Shown here piece by piece: positions 43,542 to 51,779 of a DNA stretch of 64,000 nt (the first letter of the stretch is position 1; each line of letters begins with the position of its first letter). The notes beneath the pieces were generated by a model. The model was given only the letters and a program-made list of their open reading frames with translations, had not been told where the DNA came from and did not search any database. The DNA lies in contig UQVH01000013.1 of NCBI GenBank assembly GCA_900544535.1, positions 28,028 through 92,027 of the forward strand, given 5' to 3'. The DNA comes from an uncultured Bacteroidales bacterium. Lineage in GTDB: Bacteria > Bacteroidota > Bacteroidia > Bacteroidales > Muribaculaceae. The translations under genes and the position numbers were made by a program.

Positions 43542-43580
43542 GGGAGGGTCGTCTGACACGGCCCTCCCTAATATTTTATT
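43542..43580 (+). terminator. Hairpin between the two POT genes, terminator or attenuator
   Basis: GGGAGGGTC (43542-43550) pairs with GGCCCTCCC (43560-43568, one G-T pair), followed by an AT-rich tract with T4 runs. It may reduce rather than stop transcription into the second gene. Confidence 0.6.
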
Positions 43581-43591
43581 TTCATCATATT

Positions 43592-45298
43592 ATGTTCAAA
43601 AATCAACCGGCAGGCCTCTACGTCCTCTCGCTCGCAAACACCGGCGAACGTTTCGGCTACTACACAATGCTTGCCATCTTCCTGCTCTTCCTTCAGGCCA
43701 AATTCGGCCTAGACTCCACTGTCTCAGGCCAGATCTACGCAGGCTTCCTTGCCCTGGTCTACTTCATGCCTCTCATCGGCGGTTGGGTAGCCGACAAATG
43801 GAGCTTCTCAAAGTGCGTGGTTTCCGGTCTCGGCATCATGTTCCTCGGCTACATGGTCATGGCCATCCCCACCGACATCCGCAGCACCTCCTCGCTCGTC
43901 ATCCTCTGTGCGGCCCTCATCCTCATCGCCTGCGGCACAGGTCTTTTCAAAGGCAACCTTCAGGTGATGGTGGGCGACCTCTACAACGAAGCCCGTTACA
44001 GCGGCCAGCGCGACGCGGCATTCTCGCTCTTCTACATGGCCATCAATATCGGCTCAATGTTCGCCCCTATGGCGGCCACAGCCATGTGTAACCTCGCCAT
44101 GAAGGCCCAGAGCTTCACCTATGTCGCCTCCCTGCCCGCAATCTGCAACGCCTACCTCGACGGCAGCGAAAACGCCGCCGAACTCATTGCCGTCGCCACC
44201 GAAAACGGCATGAACCCCGGCACCGACCTTGCGGCTTTCGCCTCGAACTATATCTCAACCCTCTCCACTGGTTACAGCTACGCATTCGCCATCGCCTGCG
44301 GCTCGCTTATCGTCAGCTTCCTGATCTACTTCCTCGGCCGCCGCACCTACGCCCACATCCTCACCGACCGCAAGCTCCCCGGAGCCGCCAAAACCGCCGC
44401 TACCGCCGGTCCGGAACTCACCCCGGCCCAGACCAAACAGCGCGTCGTGGCCCTGCTCCTCGTCTTTGCAGTCGTGATCTTCTTCTGGATGGTATTCCAC
44501 CAGAACGGCGCCACCCTCACCGAATTCGCCAAGAGCTGCACCTCGCCCGAAGCCTCAGGCTGGACCCGCATCGGCTTCAACGTCTGGGCTCTCATGAGCG
44601 TCGCCGTCGGAGTCTACGCCATCTTCAATCTCTTCCAGTCCAAAGGCCTTGTCAGCCGTCTCATCTCCGTCGTCATCATCGCCCTCGTAGGCTGGGCCCT
44701 CTGGTACTTCTACTCCACCACCCCCGAACCCCTCACCGGCATCCAGCCGCAGCAATATCAGCAGTTCAACCCCTTCTACGTCGTAGCCCTCACCCCCTTC
44801 TCGCTTGCCCTCTTCGGCTGGCTCGCAAAGCGCAGGAGCGAACCCTCCGCACCCCGCAAGATCGGCTACGGCATGATCATGGCCGCCGTCGCCTACGGCG
44901 TGATGCTCGTCGGTTCCCTCTCCATCGTCGGCACCTCTGCCTCCGTTTCGCCCAACTGGCTCATCTCCACCTACCTGCTCCTGACCTTCGCCGAACTCCT
45001 TCTCTCGCCGATGGGCATCAGCTTCGTCAGCAAGGTAGCGCCACCCAAACTCAAAGGCTCCATGATGGGCGGATGGTTCGCCGCCACAGCCGTCGGCAAC
45101 TACCTCGTCTCCATCCCCATGCTTCTGTGGGGCAAAATCTCCACCGCCATGCTCTGGGGCATCCTCGTCGCCATCTGTCTCGTCTCCGCAGCCTTCATCT
45201 TCTCCATCATGAAGAAACTCGAAGCCGCCACCTCCGACACCCCCGCCCCTGAAGCCGCCACCGACGCCCTCGAAACCATCGAAGACGACGCCATCTAA
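43592..45298 (+). CDS. POT/PTR-family MFS transporter 2
   Basis: A 568-residue paralogue of the upstream gene: 'MFKNQPAGLYVLSLANTGERFGYYTML', 'GGWVADKWSF', 'CGTGLFKGNLQVMVGDLYNE', 'RDAAFSLFYMAINIGSMFAPMAA', and C-terminal 'SPMGISFVSKVAPPKLKGSMMGGWF'. It is longer than copy 1 mainly by extra central helices and an acidic Ala/Pro tail (APEAATDALETIEDDAI). Same first-Glu loss in the ExxER motif (NTGERFGYY). It probably imports peptides into the cytoplasm, which would fit the peptide-linked susD operon at the window start, but the link is speculative. Confidence 0.87.
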   Translation: MFKNQPAGLYVLSLANTGERFGYYTMLAIFLLFLQAKFGLDSTVSGQIYAGFLALVYFMPLIGGWVADKWSFSKCVVSGLGIMFLGYMVMAIPTDIRSTSSLVILCAALILIACGTGLFKGNLQVMVGDLYNEARYSGQRDAAFSLFYMAINIGSMFAPMAATAMCNLAMKAQSFTYVASLPAICNAYLDGSENAAELIAVATENGMNPGTDLAAFASNYISTLSTGYSYAFAIACGSLIVSFLIYFLGRRTYAHILTDRKLPGAAKTAATAGPELTPAQTKQRVVALLLVFAVVIFFWMVFHQNGATLTEFAKSCTSPEASGWTRIGFNVWALMSVAVGVYAIFNLFQSKGLVSRLISVVIIALVGWALWYFYSTTPEPLTGIQPQQYQQFNPFYVVALTPFSLALFGWLAKRRSEPSAPRKIGYGMIMAAVAYGVMLVGSLSIVGTSASVSPNWLISTYLLLTFAELLLSPMGISFVSKVAPPKLKGSMMGGWFAATAVGNYLVSIPMLLWGKISTAMLWGILVAICLVSAAFIFSIMKKLEAATSDTPAPEAATDALETIEDDAI

Positions 45299-45368
45299 CC
45301 CTGGCGAAAAGAAAAAGCCGCCAAAGGAAAAATCCCCAAAGCCCCCAAAGCCCCCAAAATAAAGAAAC

Positions 45369-45410
45369 GCCTGAAAGAGCCGCCCCCGGCCCCTTCAGGC
45401 CTTTCTTTTT
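45369..45410 (+). terminator. Terminator after the POT genes
   Basis: GCCTGAA (45369-45375) pairs with TTCAGGC (45394-45400), extended by AAAG/CTTT, then CTTTTT. Confidence 0.75.
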
Positions 45411-45477
45411 CACCCTTATTTAACACCCCTTTCAACCTTTTAGCAGACTTCACCGCAGCAATCTCCGCAAAAATCGC

Positions 45478-45485
45478 TAACTTTG
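45478..45485 (+). promoter_or_regulatory. -7 box of the nhaC-like gene
   Basis: TAACTTTG, 45 bases upstream of the TTG start at 45530. Confidence 0.6.
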
Positions 45486-45529
45486 CAACCCTAAAAAAGC
45501 AATTACACATCCTTAACCCGTCAGCAAAA

Positions 45530-46987
45530 TTGAACAGAACTAAAATATTCGGCCGACGCCACAACCCCACCGTCACCCTCTCCCTGATCCCCCTCCTCTT
45601 TCTCCTTCTCACCCTCGTCACCGTCATCATAGTCCGCGGCTCCGACGCCGTCTCCGGACTCGGCCCCTGGATACTCCTGACAGCCTCCGCCATCTCGCTT
45701 GCCCTCAGCGCCATCGGCCGGATCGCCACCCGCCGCGGCCTCACCGTAGGCCTCCGCCGCAGCGCCATCCAGATCCTTCCAGCCATCCCCATTCTCATCT
45801 GTATCGCCACCGTCGCCACTGCCTGGATGCTCTCAGGCGTAGTCCCCGTCCTCATCTCCTACGGCCTCCAGCTTCTCTCCCCCCGCACCTTCCTCCTCGT
45901 AGCCTGCGCCGTCTGCTCCGTCATCTCAGTCATGACTGGCAGCTCCTGGACCACCATCGCCACCATCGGCGTAGCCTTCCTCGGTATCGGAAAAGTCATG
46001 GGTTACAGCGATCCTTGGATCGCAGGAGCAATCATCTCCGGAGCCTACTTCGGCGACAAAGTCTCACCCCTGAGCGACACCACCGTCGTAGCCTCATCCA
46101 CAGCCGGAGTCGATCTCTTCGACCACATCCGCTACCTGACAGTCACCACCGTCCCCGCCATGACCGTCGCCCTCCTCATCTTCCTCGCCGTAGGTCTCAC
46201 CACCCCCCTCACCTCCACTCCAGAATCAGCTCCACTGCTCGGCTCGCTCGGCACCGTCTTCAACCTCACTCCCTGGGTCCTCATCATCCCCGCCCTCACC
46301 TTTCTCCTCATCCTTCTGCGCGTCCCCACCCTCATCGTCCTCGCCGCCGCAACCATCTTCGGAGCCGCCGGCATCTTCATCTTCCAGCCTCAGCTCATCG
46401 CCGGAGGTGCCCCCGACCTCTTCTCCACCCTCTGGAGCGGCATCTCGCTCCACACCGGCAACCCGGCCCTCGACGAAATCACCGCCACCGGAGGCATCCT
46501 CGGAATGCTCCCCACAGTCTTCCTCGTCCTCAGCGCCATGATCTTCGGATCGGCCATGATCGGCACCGGAATGCTCGCAAGCCTAACCGAAGCTTTCACC
46601 CGCCGTCTGCGCGGACGCACCTCCATCGTCAGCGCCACCGTCGCCAGCGGCCTCGCCATGAACTGCGCCACGGCCGACCAATACCTGTCCCTCATCATCA
46701 CCGGCAACATGTACCGCCCGCTCTACCGCCGCAACCGCCTCGAAAACCGCCTCCTGAGCCGATCGATGGAAGACTCCGTCTCCGTCACCTCCGTCCTCAT
46801 CCCCTGGAACTCATGCGGCATCACCCAGTCCACCGTACTCGGAGTCTCCACCATAGCCTACGCGCCCTGCTGCATCTTCAACCTCCTGACACCCCTCATG
46901 AGCATCGTCATCGCCCGCCTCGGCTTCCGTATTCCCCTTCCATCAAACGCCAGAATCAAAAAACCAAGCGCCGTCACCGCTTGTTAG
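45530..46987 (+). CDS. NhaC-type Na+/H+ antiporter
   Basis: A 485-residue membrane protein with about 12 hydrophobic segments. NhaC blocks: 'VISVMTGSSWTTIATIGVAFLGIG', 'AGAIISGAYFGDKVSPLSDTTVVASSTAG', 'SVTSVLIPWNSCGITQSTVLGV'. It exchanges Na+ for H+ (or a related small-molecule couple) across the inner membrane. The start is TTG at 45530, the first start codon after the promoter; no in-frame ATG is near. The zupT gene follows 6 bases later on the same strand, so both are one transcript. Codons are strongly C-ending, as in the POT genes. Confidence 0.88.
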   Translation: MNRTKIFGRRHNPTVTLSLIPLLFLLLTLVTVIIVRGSDAVSGLGPWILLTASAISLALSAIGRIATRRGLTVGLRRSAIQILPAIPILICIATVATAWMLSGVVPVLISYGLQLLSPRTFLLVACAVCSVISVMTGSSWTTIATIGVAFLGIGKVMGYSDPWIAGAIISGAYFGDKVSPLSDTTVVASSTAGVDLFDHIRYLTVTTVPAMTVALLIFLAVGLTTPLTSTPESAPLLGSLGTVFNLTPWVLIIPALTFLLILLRVPTLIVLAAATIFGAAGIFIFQPQLIAGGAPDLFSTLWSGISLHTGNPALDEITATGGILGMLPTVFLVLSAMIFGSAMIGTGMLASLTEAFTRRLRGRTSIVSATVASGLAMNCATADQYLSLIITGNMYRPLYRRNRLENRLLSRSMEDSVSVTSVLIPWNSCGITQSTVLGVSTIAYAPCCIFNLLTPLMSIVIARLGFRIPLPSNARIKKPSAVTAC

Positions 46988-46993
46988 ACTGAT

Positions 46994-47797
46994 ATGCCCG
47001 ACCTGTCGACCATCACCATAGCACTTCTGCTCACCCTCTTCGCCGGCCTCTCTACCGGCATCGGAGCGATGATCTCCTTCTTCACGCGCCATACCGACAC
47101 GCGCCTCCTCGCCGGAGCACTCGGACTCTCCGCCGGCGTCATGGTCTACATCTCGTTCATGGAACTCATGCCACAGGCCACCGCCGGGCTCTCCACAGTC
47201 CTCCCCCACCGCTGGGCCTCCGCGGCCATGCTCGGCGCCTTCTTCGCCGGAATAGCCCTCATCGCACTGATCGACTGGCTCGTCCCAGCCGACGAAAACC
47301 CTCACGAAACACACACCCTTTCCGAACTCGAATCCGGCCGGCCCCACCACCACCTCAAACGCACCGGCGTAATGCTCGCCCTTGCCATCGGCATCCACAA
47401 CTTCCCCGAAGGCATGGCAACCTTCATCTCCGCCCTCGACGGACTCGAAGTAGCCCTTCCGATCGTCATCGCAATCGCAATCCACAACATTCCCGAAGGC
47501 ATAGCCGTCTCCGTCCCGATCTACCACTCCACCGGCAACCGCCGCAAAGCCTTTCTCTACTCCCTCCTTTCAGGCCTCGCCGAACCCGCCGGAGCCCTGA
47601 TCGGGATGCTTTTCCTCCTCCCCTTCTGGTCGCCTGTGGTCAACGCCGTCTGCCTCGCAGTTGTCGCCGGCATCATGGTCTACATCGCCTTCGACGAACT
47701 CCTGCCAAGCGCCGAAAGTTTCGGCCACCACCATCTGTCGCTCATAGGCGTTATCGTCGGCATGGCCCTCATGGGAGCCACCCTTATCATCCTCTGA
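46994..47797 (+). CDS. zupT: ZIP-family zinc transporter ZupT
   Basis: A 267-residue membrane protein with 8 predicted helices. The ZIP metal sites are clear: 'IGIHNFPEGMATF' in helix 4 and 'IAIHNIPEGIAVSVP' in helix 5, and a His-rich cytoplasmic loop (RPHHHLKR). It imports Zn2+ and other divalent metals. It starts 6 bases after the antiporter stop. Its 3' end overlaps the convergent HAD gene by 11 bases. Confidence 0.92.
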   Translation: MPDLSTITIALLLTLFAGLSTGIGAMISFFTRHTDTRLLAGALGLSAGVMVYISFMELMPQATAGLSTVLPHRWASAAMLGAFFAGIALIALIDWLVPADENPHETHTLSELESGRPHHHLKRTGVMLALAIGIHNFPEGMATFISALDGLEVALPIVIAIAIHNIPEGIAVSVPIYHSTGNRRKAFLYSLLSGLAEPAGALIGMLFLLPFWSPVVNAVCLAVVAGIMVYIAFDELLPSAESFGHHHLSLIGVIVGMALMGATLIIL

Positions 47798-48635
47798 AAC
47801 CATCCGCCCGCGCACACATCGCAATGTCCAGGGCAACCGCATCCTCATAATTCGCTCCGATCCTCCGGTCGGCCTTCTCCCCGACGCCCGGCATGGCATT
47901 GGCCACAGCCACCGCCTCGTCTGCCACCGCAAACATCGGAAGATCGTTCAGATTATCACCGTACACCGTCACCCGGTCCGCACCTATCCTCCCCGCCAGA
48001 CGCCTGATTGCCGCAGCCTTGCTCACTCCCCCGGCAAACACTTCCATATATGCCACCTCCTGATTAAAAATATCCCTGTAACACGACACCGACAGCCTCT
48101 CGTCACCTCTCAGTTCCGCCGCCACGGCCTCTATCCCCCTCCCCTCGCCGACAGCGAAGATCAGCACCGTACCCTCCATAGGGCCGTCGCTCGCATGAGG
48201 ATCATCGAAAACAAAACGCTTCCGCGTCAGCCCGCACCGTTCCTCATAAAACTTCCACTCCCGCGAATTCATCCGCCCGTTGTGATAGACCTCAAGCATC
48301 GCATCGTCCCTCAGCACATACACAAACGGATTCACCCCGCCCTTCCGGCAGCACTCCATCACACGCGCCACAGCCTCCGCCCGCGGATACATAACATCCG
48401 TATATCTCTGCTCCGCCCGGTCCCAGAGCGCCGCCCCCGTCATCACTATTGCCGGTATATTAATATAGGTGTTCTCTAAAAGCACCTCCACAGTCGCAGG
48501 CGTCCGCGCCGTAGCCACCGTCACAGGCACACCCTCCCGCGAAAGCCTCGAAACAATCTCCGCACTCCGTGCGCTCACCAGACTGTCGCGTCCAAGCAGC
48601 GTCCCGTCCATATCGGTCACAAACAGATGTCTCAT
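47787..48635 (-). CDS. Cof-type HAD-superfamily phosphatase
   Basis: A 282-residue protein with HAD motif I 'FVTDMDGTLLG' (DxDGT), motif II 'VTVATARTPATV', a cap insertion, motif III Lys ('GGVSKAAAIRRLA') and motif IV 'VTVYGDNLNDLPMFAVADEAVAVANAMPGV'. Cof-type enzymes dephosphorylate sugar phosphates, pyridoxal phosphate or FMN-type substrates. The ATG at 48635 has an AAGGA-like site 6 bases upstream; ATG 48659 is an alternative that adds MNEKKEND. A -7 box lies at 48716-48723. It ends inside zupT by 11 bases. Confidence 0.9.
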   Translation of the reverse strand: MRHLFVTDMDGTLLGRDSLVSARSAEIVSRLSREGVPVTVATARTPATVEVLLENTYINIPAIVMTGAALWDRAEQRYTDVMYPRAEAVARVMECCRKGGVNPFVYVLRDDAMLEVYHNGRMNSREWKFYEERCGLTRKRFVFDDPHASDGPMEGTVLIFAVGEGRGIEAVAAELRGDERLSVSCYRDIFNQEVAYMEVFAGGVSKAAAIRRLAGRIGADRVTVYGDNLNDLPMFAVADEAVAVANAMPGVGEKADRRIGANYEDAVALDIAMCARADGFRG

Positions 48636-48715
48636 ATCATTTTCCTTCTTTTCATTCAAAACAATTATAAAAACTTCTTAGCGCAAACCTTCTTGTTCAT
48701 CCCTGTTTCAGACTG

Positions 48716-48723
48716 CAAAGTTA
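48716..48723 (-). promoter_or_regulatory. -7 box of the HAD gene
   Basis: Minus-strand TAACTTTG, 80 bases upstream of the preferred ATG. Confidence 0.6.
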
Positions 48724-48875
48724 CCTAAAAATTACCCTCCGTTCAACCGCCTCCATCCCCCTTTCACACCCCTAAAGGCCATTTTTTGTCCCCTTTTTCA
48801 AATTTTTGGCTAAATATTGTTAAATCTACGCTAACTTATGCCCGCATTCCAATTTTAATACGTACATTTGCATGT

Positions 48876-48949
48876 GTGTTTTTCATAGTATTAGATTAAG
48901 ATAAAGGTTTAAAAAGGAAAGGAGCTGTCGTGAGACATCTCCTTTTTTA
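48876..48949 (+). ncRNA. Small RNA, copy B of a two-copy family
   Basis: A TACATTTG -7 box (48863-48870) is followed by TGTGTTTTTCATAGTATTAG, nearly identical to copy A at 22726-22796, then an A/G-rich stretch and a terminator hairpin (AAAGGAG-C-TGTC/GACA-T-CTCCTTT, 48918-48943) with T6. Conserved 5' part with a variable 3' hairpin suggests a real RNA family. The region 48724-48860 upstream contains nothing I can call. Confidence 0.6.
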
Positions 48950-48987
48950 TTCCCCACCGGTAAACAAAAGCCCCTTCCACCCCCAGG

Positions 48988-49023
48988 AAAAATTTTTGTC
49001 CCGGCCGCGAGCTTCAGCGAGCG
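48988..49023. repeat. GCGAGC repeat, copy 1 (TTCA form)
   Basis: AAAAATTTTTGTCCCGGC, then CGCGAGCTTCAGCGAGCG. Copies also at 49924, 50011, 50534 and 51161. Confidence 0.7.
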
Positions 49024-49109
49024 CCCTTCAAAACCTCCGCTCCTCAAATTTTCGCCCCTGCATTAAGAAACGTAAACTAAAAAAAGTTGCATTTCCGCAA
49101 CGGATATTC

Positions 49110-49117
49110 TAATTTTG
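49110..49117 (+). promoter_or_regulatory. -7 box of pyrE
   Basis: TAATTTTG, 48 bases upstream of the ATG at 49166. A GTTG sequence 20 bases upstream (49086-49089) may serve as -33. Confidence 0.65.
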
Positions 49118-49165
49118 CACTTTGAATTATAATCAGTCCATTTTCTTCATTATCCAATCACCCCA

Positions 49166-49816
49166 ATGAAACATCTTGACCTTATTCTTGCCGAGAAGCT
49201 CCTGAAGATCAGCGCCATCAAATTGCAGCCTGACAATCCGTTCACCTGGGCATCCGGTTGGAACTCACCCATCTACACGGACAACCGCAAAACCCTCTCC
49301 TATCCCGATGTCAGAAACTTCATCAAGGTCGAGCTCAGCCGCATAATCCTCGAAAACTTCGGCAACGTCGACGCCATCGCAGGAGTCGCAACCGGAGCGA
49401 TCGCACAGGGCGCTCTCGTTTCCGACAACCTCGGACTCCCCTACGTCTACGTCCGTTCAACCCCCAAAGACCACGGTCTTGAAAACCTCATCGAAGGCGA
49501 CCTCCGGCCCGGTCAGAAAGTAGTCGTTATCGAAGACCTCGTCTCCACCGGAGGAAGCAGCCTTAAAGCCGTTGAAGCCATCCGCAACGCAGGCTGTGAA
49601 GTCATCGGCATGGTAGCAATCTTCAGCTACGAATTCCCCGTCGCCACCAAACGCTTCAAGGAAGCCAACGTCAACCTCATCACCCTCTCCAACTACTCCG
49701 CACTCATCACCGCCGCACTCGAATCAGGCTTCATCCACGAGCACGACGTCGACACCCTCCGCGAATGGCGCAAAGACCCCTCCATGTGGACCCCCGCATC
49801 GACAGCCACTGAATAA
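49166..49816 (+). CDS. pyrE: Orotate phosphoribosyltransferase
   Basis: A 216-residue type I PRTase. The PRPP-binding loop 'KVVVIEDLVSTGGSSLKAVEAI', the N-terminal 'FTWASGWNSPIYTDNRKTLSYP' and the flexible loop 'RSTPKDHGLENLIEG' are typical. It makes OMP from orotate and PRPP in pyrimidine synthesis. It has its own promoter and a terminator at 49841. A run of short genes with palindromic repeats follows. Confidence 0.94.
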   Translation: MKHLDLILAEKLLKISAIKLQPDNPFTWASGWNSPIYTDNRKTLSYPDVRNFIKVELSRIILENFGNVDAIAGVATGAIAQGALVSDNLGLPYVYVRSTPKDHGLENLIEGDLRPGQKVVVIEDLVSTGGSSLKAVEAIRNAGCEVIGMVAIFSYEFPVATKRFKEANVNLITLSNYSALITAALESGFIHEHDVDTLREWRKDPSMWTPASTATE

Positions 49817-49840
49817 TCCCTCCCCGAATCAACCCCATAC

Positions 49841-49887
49841 AAAGCCACCCCACCCCGGCCCCGCCGCCGTCGGTCAGGTGGCTTTTT
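49841..49887 (+). terminator. Terminator after pyrE
   Basis: AAAGCCACC (49841-49849) pairs with GGTGGCTTT (49877-49885), then T-rich. Confidence 0.75.
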
Positions 49888-49923
49888 AAACCCGCCCCCG
49901 CAACCCTCCCCGCCTCTTTCCCT

Positions 49924-49960
49924 CCTTTTGTCACCGTCCCGCGAGCTTGCTCGCGTAAAC
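49924..49960. repeat. GCGAGC repeat, copy 2
   Basis: CTTTTGTCACCGTCCC, then GCGAGCTTGCTCGCG and TAAAC; a perfect GCGAGC-TT-GCTCGC inverted repeat. Confidence 0.75.
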
Positions 49961-50010
49961 AAAAGAAAAGGCCCACCCGCAAAGAAAACCCCTCCCCCTC
50001 AGCCCAAAGA

Positions 50011-50046
50011 AAAATTTTTGTTCCAGCCGCGAGCTTCAGCGAGCGT
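50011..50046. repeat. GCGAGC repeat, copy 3 (TTCA form)
   Basis: AAAATTTTTGTTCCAGC, then CGCGAGCTTCAGCGAGCG. Same form as copy 1. Ends ~50 bases upstream of the SRPBCC ATG. Confidence 0.7.
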
Positions 50047-50098
50047 AAAAAAGCGCAAAAAAGCGCAAAAAGCTCCGGCCACCTAAAACCAAGAAAAA

Positions 50099-50518
50099 AT
50101 GGCAACCTATACCGGCAAACCCGTCACCCTCCCCCGTCCCATCGACCAGATCTACGCAAAAGTCGCCGACCTCTCGCAATACCGCAGCCTCGTCGAACAG
50201 CTCCCCGCCGAACAGCGCGAACGCCTCAACGGAGTCGAATTTGACGGCGAAACCGTCCGCATGGACGCCCCCTCCATCGGCCAGATCGTCTTCCGCATCA
50301 GCGAGCGCACCGCCCCCACCCACGTAGGCTTCGCAGCCGAAGGCTGTCCCGTACCCCTCTCGCTCAACATCAACCTCAAGGAAGACGGTCCCGACGCCAC
50401 CATCCTCACCCCCGCCATCAAAATTGAAATCCCCCCGATGCTGCGTCCCTTCATCGGCAACAAAATACAGGAAGCCGCCAACAAATTCGGCGAAGTCTTC
50501 ACCTCCCTCTTCAAATAA
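50099..50518 (+). CDS. SRPBCC-fold (polyketide-cyclase-like) small protein
   Basis: A 139-residue cytosolic protein with an SRPBCC/START-like pattern: 'PRPIDQIYAKVADLSQYRSLVEQLP' near the N-terminus, beta strands 'GQIVFRISERTAPTHVGFAAEG' and a C-terminal amphipathic helix (FIGNKIQEAANKFGEVFTSLF). This fold binds hydrophobic ligands. No ligand can be named. It is flanked on both sides by copies of the GCGAGC repeat. Confidence 0.75.
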   Translation: MATYTGKPVTLPRPIDQIYAKVADLSQYRSLVEQLPAEQRERLNGVEFDGETVRMDAPSIGQIVFRISERTAPTHVGFAAEGCPVPLSLNINLKEDGPDATILTPAIKIEIPPMLRPFIGNKIQEAANKFGEVFTSLFK

Positions 50519-50533
50519 CCGCCCCGCATCCCC

Positions 50534-50571
50534 TCTTTTGTCCCCGTCCCGCGAGCTTGCTCGCGGAAACG
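50534..50571. repeat. GCGAGC repeat, copy 4
   Basis: TCTTTTGTCCCCGTCCC, then GCGAGCTTGCTCGCG and GAAAC. It immediately precedes the Rieske-like gene and would lie in its leader. Confidence 0.75.
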
Positions 50572-50585
50572 AAAAAAACGAAACA

Positions 50586-51098
50586 ATGACCTCTCGCCCC
50601 CTCATCAGCCATCTTTTAATCGCCCTCCTTGCGGTCATCCTCAGCGCCTGCGACTCCGTTGACGACGACCGCATCCCCTACGCCGAAGTCCACCTAACCT
50701 TCCTCACCGTAGGCGACTGGAACATCTACGGCGTAAAAGGCGATGCCGCCGACTCCCGGCGCTACATCCACACCCGCACCGAGCGCATCCCCGCCGACTT
50801 CCCCTACACCGCCCTTGACCGCACAGGCTACGGTGGCCTCCTCCTCGCCACCGACGTCCTCGGCGAACTCTACGCCTACGACCTCGCCTGCCCCTACGAA
50901 GCCCGGTCCGACGTCCGCATCGAAGTTCCCGCCGGCCAGACCCACGCCCGCTGTCCGCAGTGCGGCAGCACATTCGACATCTACGGCGCTACCCACGGCA
51001 ACCCACTCACAGGCCCCGCCGCAGACCGAGGCTACTCCCTCAAACGCTACCACGTCACCTCCGGAGGCCCCACCGAATACCGCATCATCACCCGCTGA
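50586..51098 (+). CDS. Rieske-fold-like lipoprotein with altered cluster motif
   Basis: A 170-residue lipoprotein (lipobox VILSACDSV). The ATG at 50586 gives the signal peptide; the longer upstream frame is shadow of the SRPBCC gene. The C-terminal ~90 residues follow the Rieske layout (YAYDLACPYE...HARCPQCGSTFDIYG...PLTGPA...LKRYHV), but the Rieske CxH-CxxH motif reads C-P-Y and C-P-Q-C: both cluster His ligands are absent. It may bind another metal, hold a disulfide or be non-catalytic. The product would be at the outer or inner membrane facing the periplasm. Partner proteins are not evident. Confidence 0.7.
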   Translation: MTSRPLISHLLIALLAVILSACDSVDDDRIPYAEVHLTFLTVGDWNIYGVKGDAADSRRYIHTRTERIPADFPYTALDRTGYGGLLLATDVLGELYAYDLACPYEARSDVRIEVPAGQTHARCPQCGSTFDIYGATHGNPLTGPAADRGYSLKRYHVTSGGPTEYRIITR

Positions 51099-51160
51099 CC
51101 TCCAACGCATTCTCGCCCCGCACCCTCAAAAACAAAGCACAAAAGCCACTTGCCCTTCCC

Positions 51161-51196
51161 TTTTGTTCCCGGTAGCGCGAGCTTGCTCGCGCAAAC
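51161..51196. repeat. GCGAGC repeat, copy 5
   Basis: TTTTGTTCCCGGTAGC, then GCGAGCTTGCTCGCG and CAAAC. It ends 2 bases before the NUDIX stop codon. Confidence 0.75.
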
Positions 51197-51197
51197 C

Positions 51198-51779
51198 TCA
51201 CCCCTTCATACCTTTCATTGCAAAAAACTTCCATAGCGGAGCCGCCATAAGCGCCTGTTTCAGCCGGTCATTGACCAGCATCTCCATAACCTCCGCCTCA
51301 TCGAGAATCTCCACCTTGATATCCTCCGTCTCGTCAAGATGCTGCGAATCCATCCTCACCACCCCGCGGGCTATAAAACTGTAACTCAGATTATTCTGGC
51401 TCCCCGGATTCGCACACAGCACCGACAGCAGCTCCCATTCACCGCCGCCGAAGCCCGTCTCCTCCAGAAGCTCACGCTTGGCAGCCTCCACCGGCTCCTC
51501 GCCGGCCTCAGCCACACCCGCACAAAGCTCCGTCGCCACAATTCCGAGACCGTGGCGATACTGCTTCACCATCACAAACTTACCCTCCGGAGTCAGCGCA
51601 ATCACATTGACCCACGTCGGATACTCCAGCACATAATACTCCGGATGCACAGTCCCGTTCGGCAACCGCACCTTATCGCGTCTCACCGTAAGCCACGGAC
51701 GGCGGTGGAGATACTCGCTTTCAAGCACCTCCCACTTCATAGCCTCATCTTCAGCGGCCTTATTGATCTTTTCACTCAT
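51198..51779 (-). CDS. NUDIX hydrolase, ADP-ribose-pyrophosphatase-like
   Basis: A 193-residue protein with a complete NUDIX box Gx5Ex7REUxEExGU at 'GVAEAGEEPVEAAKRELLEETGF', preceded by 'VKQYRHGLGIVATELCAG' as in ADP-ribose/NDP-sugar pyrophosphatases. It cleaves nucleoside diphosphate-linked substrates. Its ATG overlaps the recQ stop by 4 bases (translational coupling). It is the last gene of the sugar transferase-recQ-nudix run on this strand. Confidence 0.9.
   Translation of the reverse strand: MSEKINKAAEDEAMKWEVLESEYLHRRPWLTVRRDKVRLPNGTVHPEYYVLEYPTWVNVIALTPEGKFVMVKQYRHGLGIVATELCAGVAEAGEEPVEAAKRELLEETGFGGGEWELLSVLCANPGSQNNLSYSFIARGVVRMDSQHLDETEDIKVEILDEAEVMEMLVNDRLKQALMAAPLWKFFAMKGMKG

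Noticed and set aside
48930..49112. 60-codon ORF starting in the small RNA hairpin
   Set aside because: Begins inside the terminator of copy B and crosses a palindromic repeat; no protein character.
48988..51196. CRISPR array
   Set aside because: The repeats are palindromic, 37-990 bases apart, with genes between them and no uniform spacers or cas genes.
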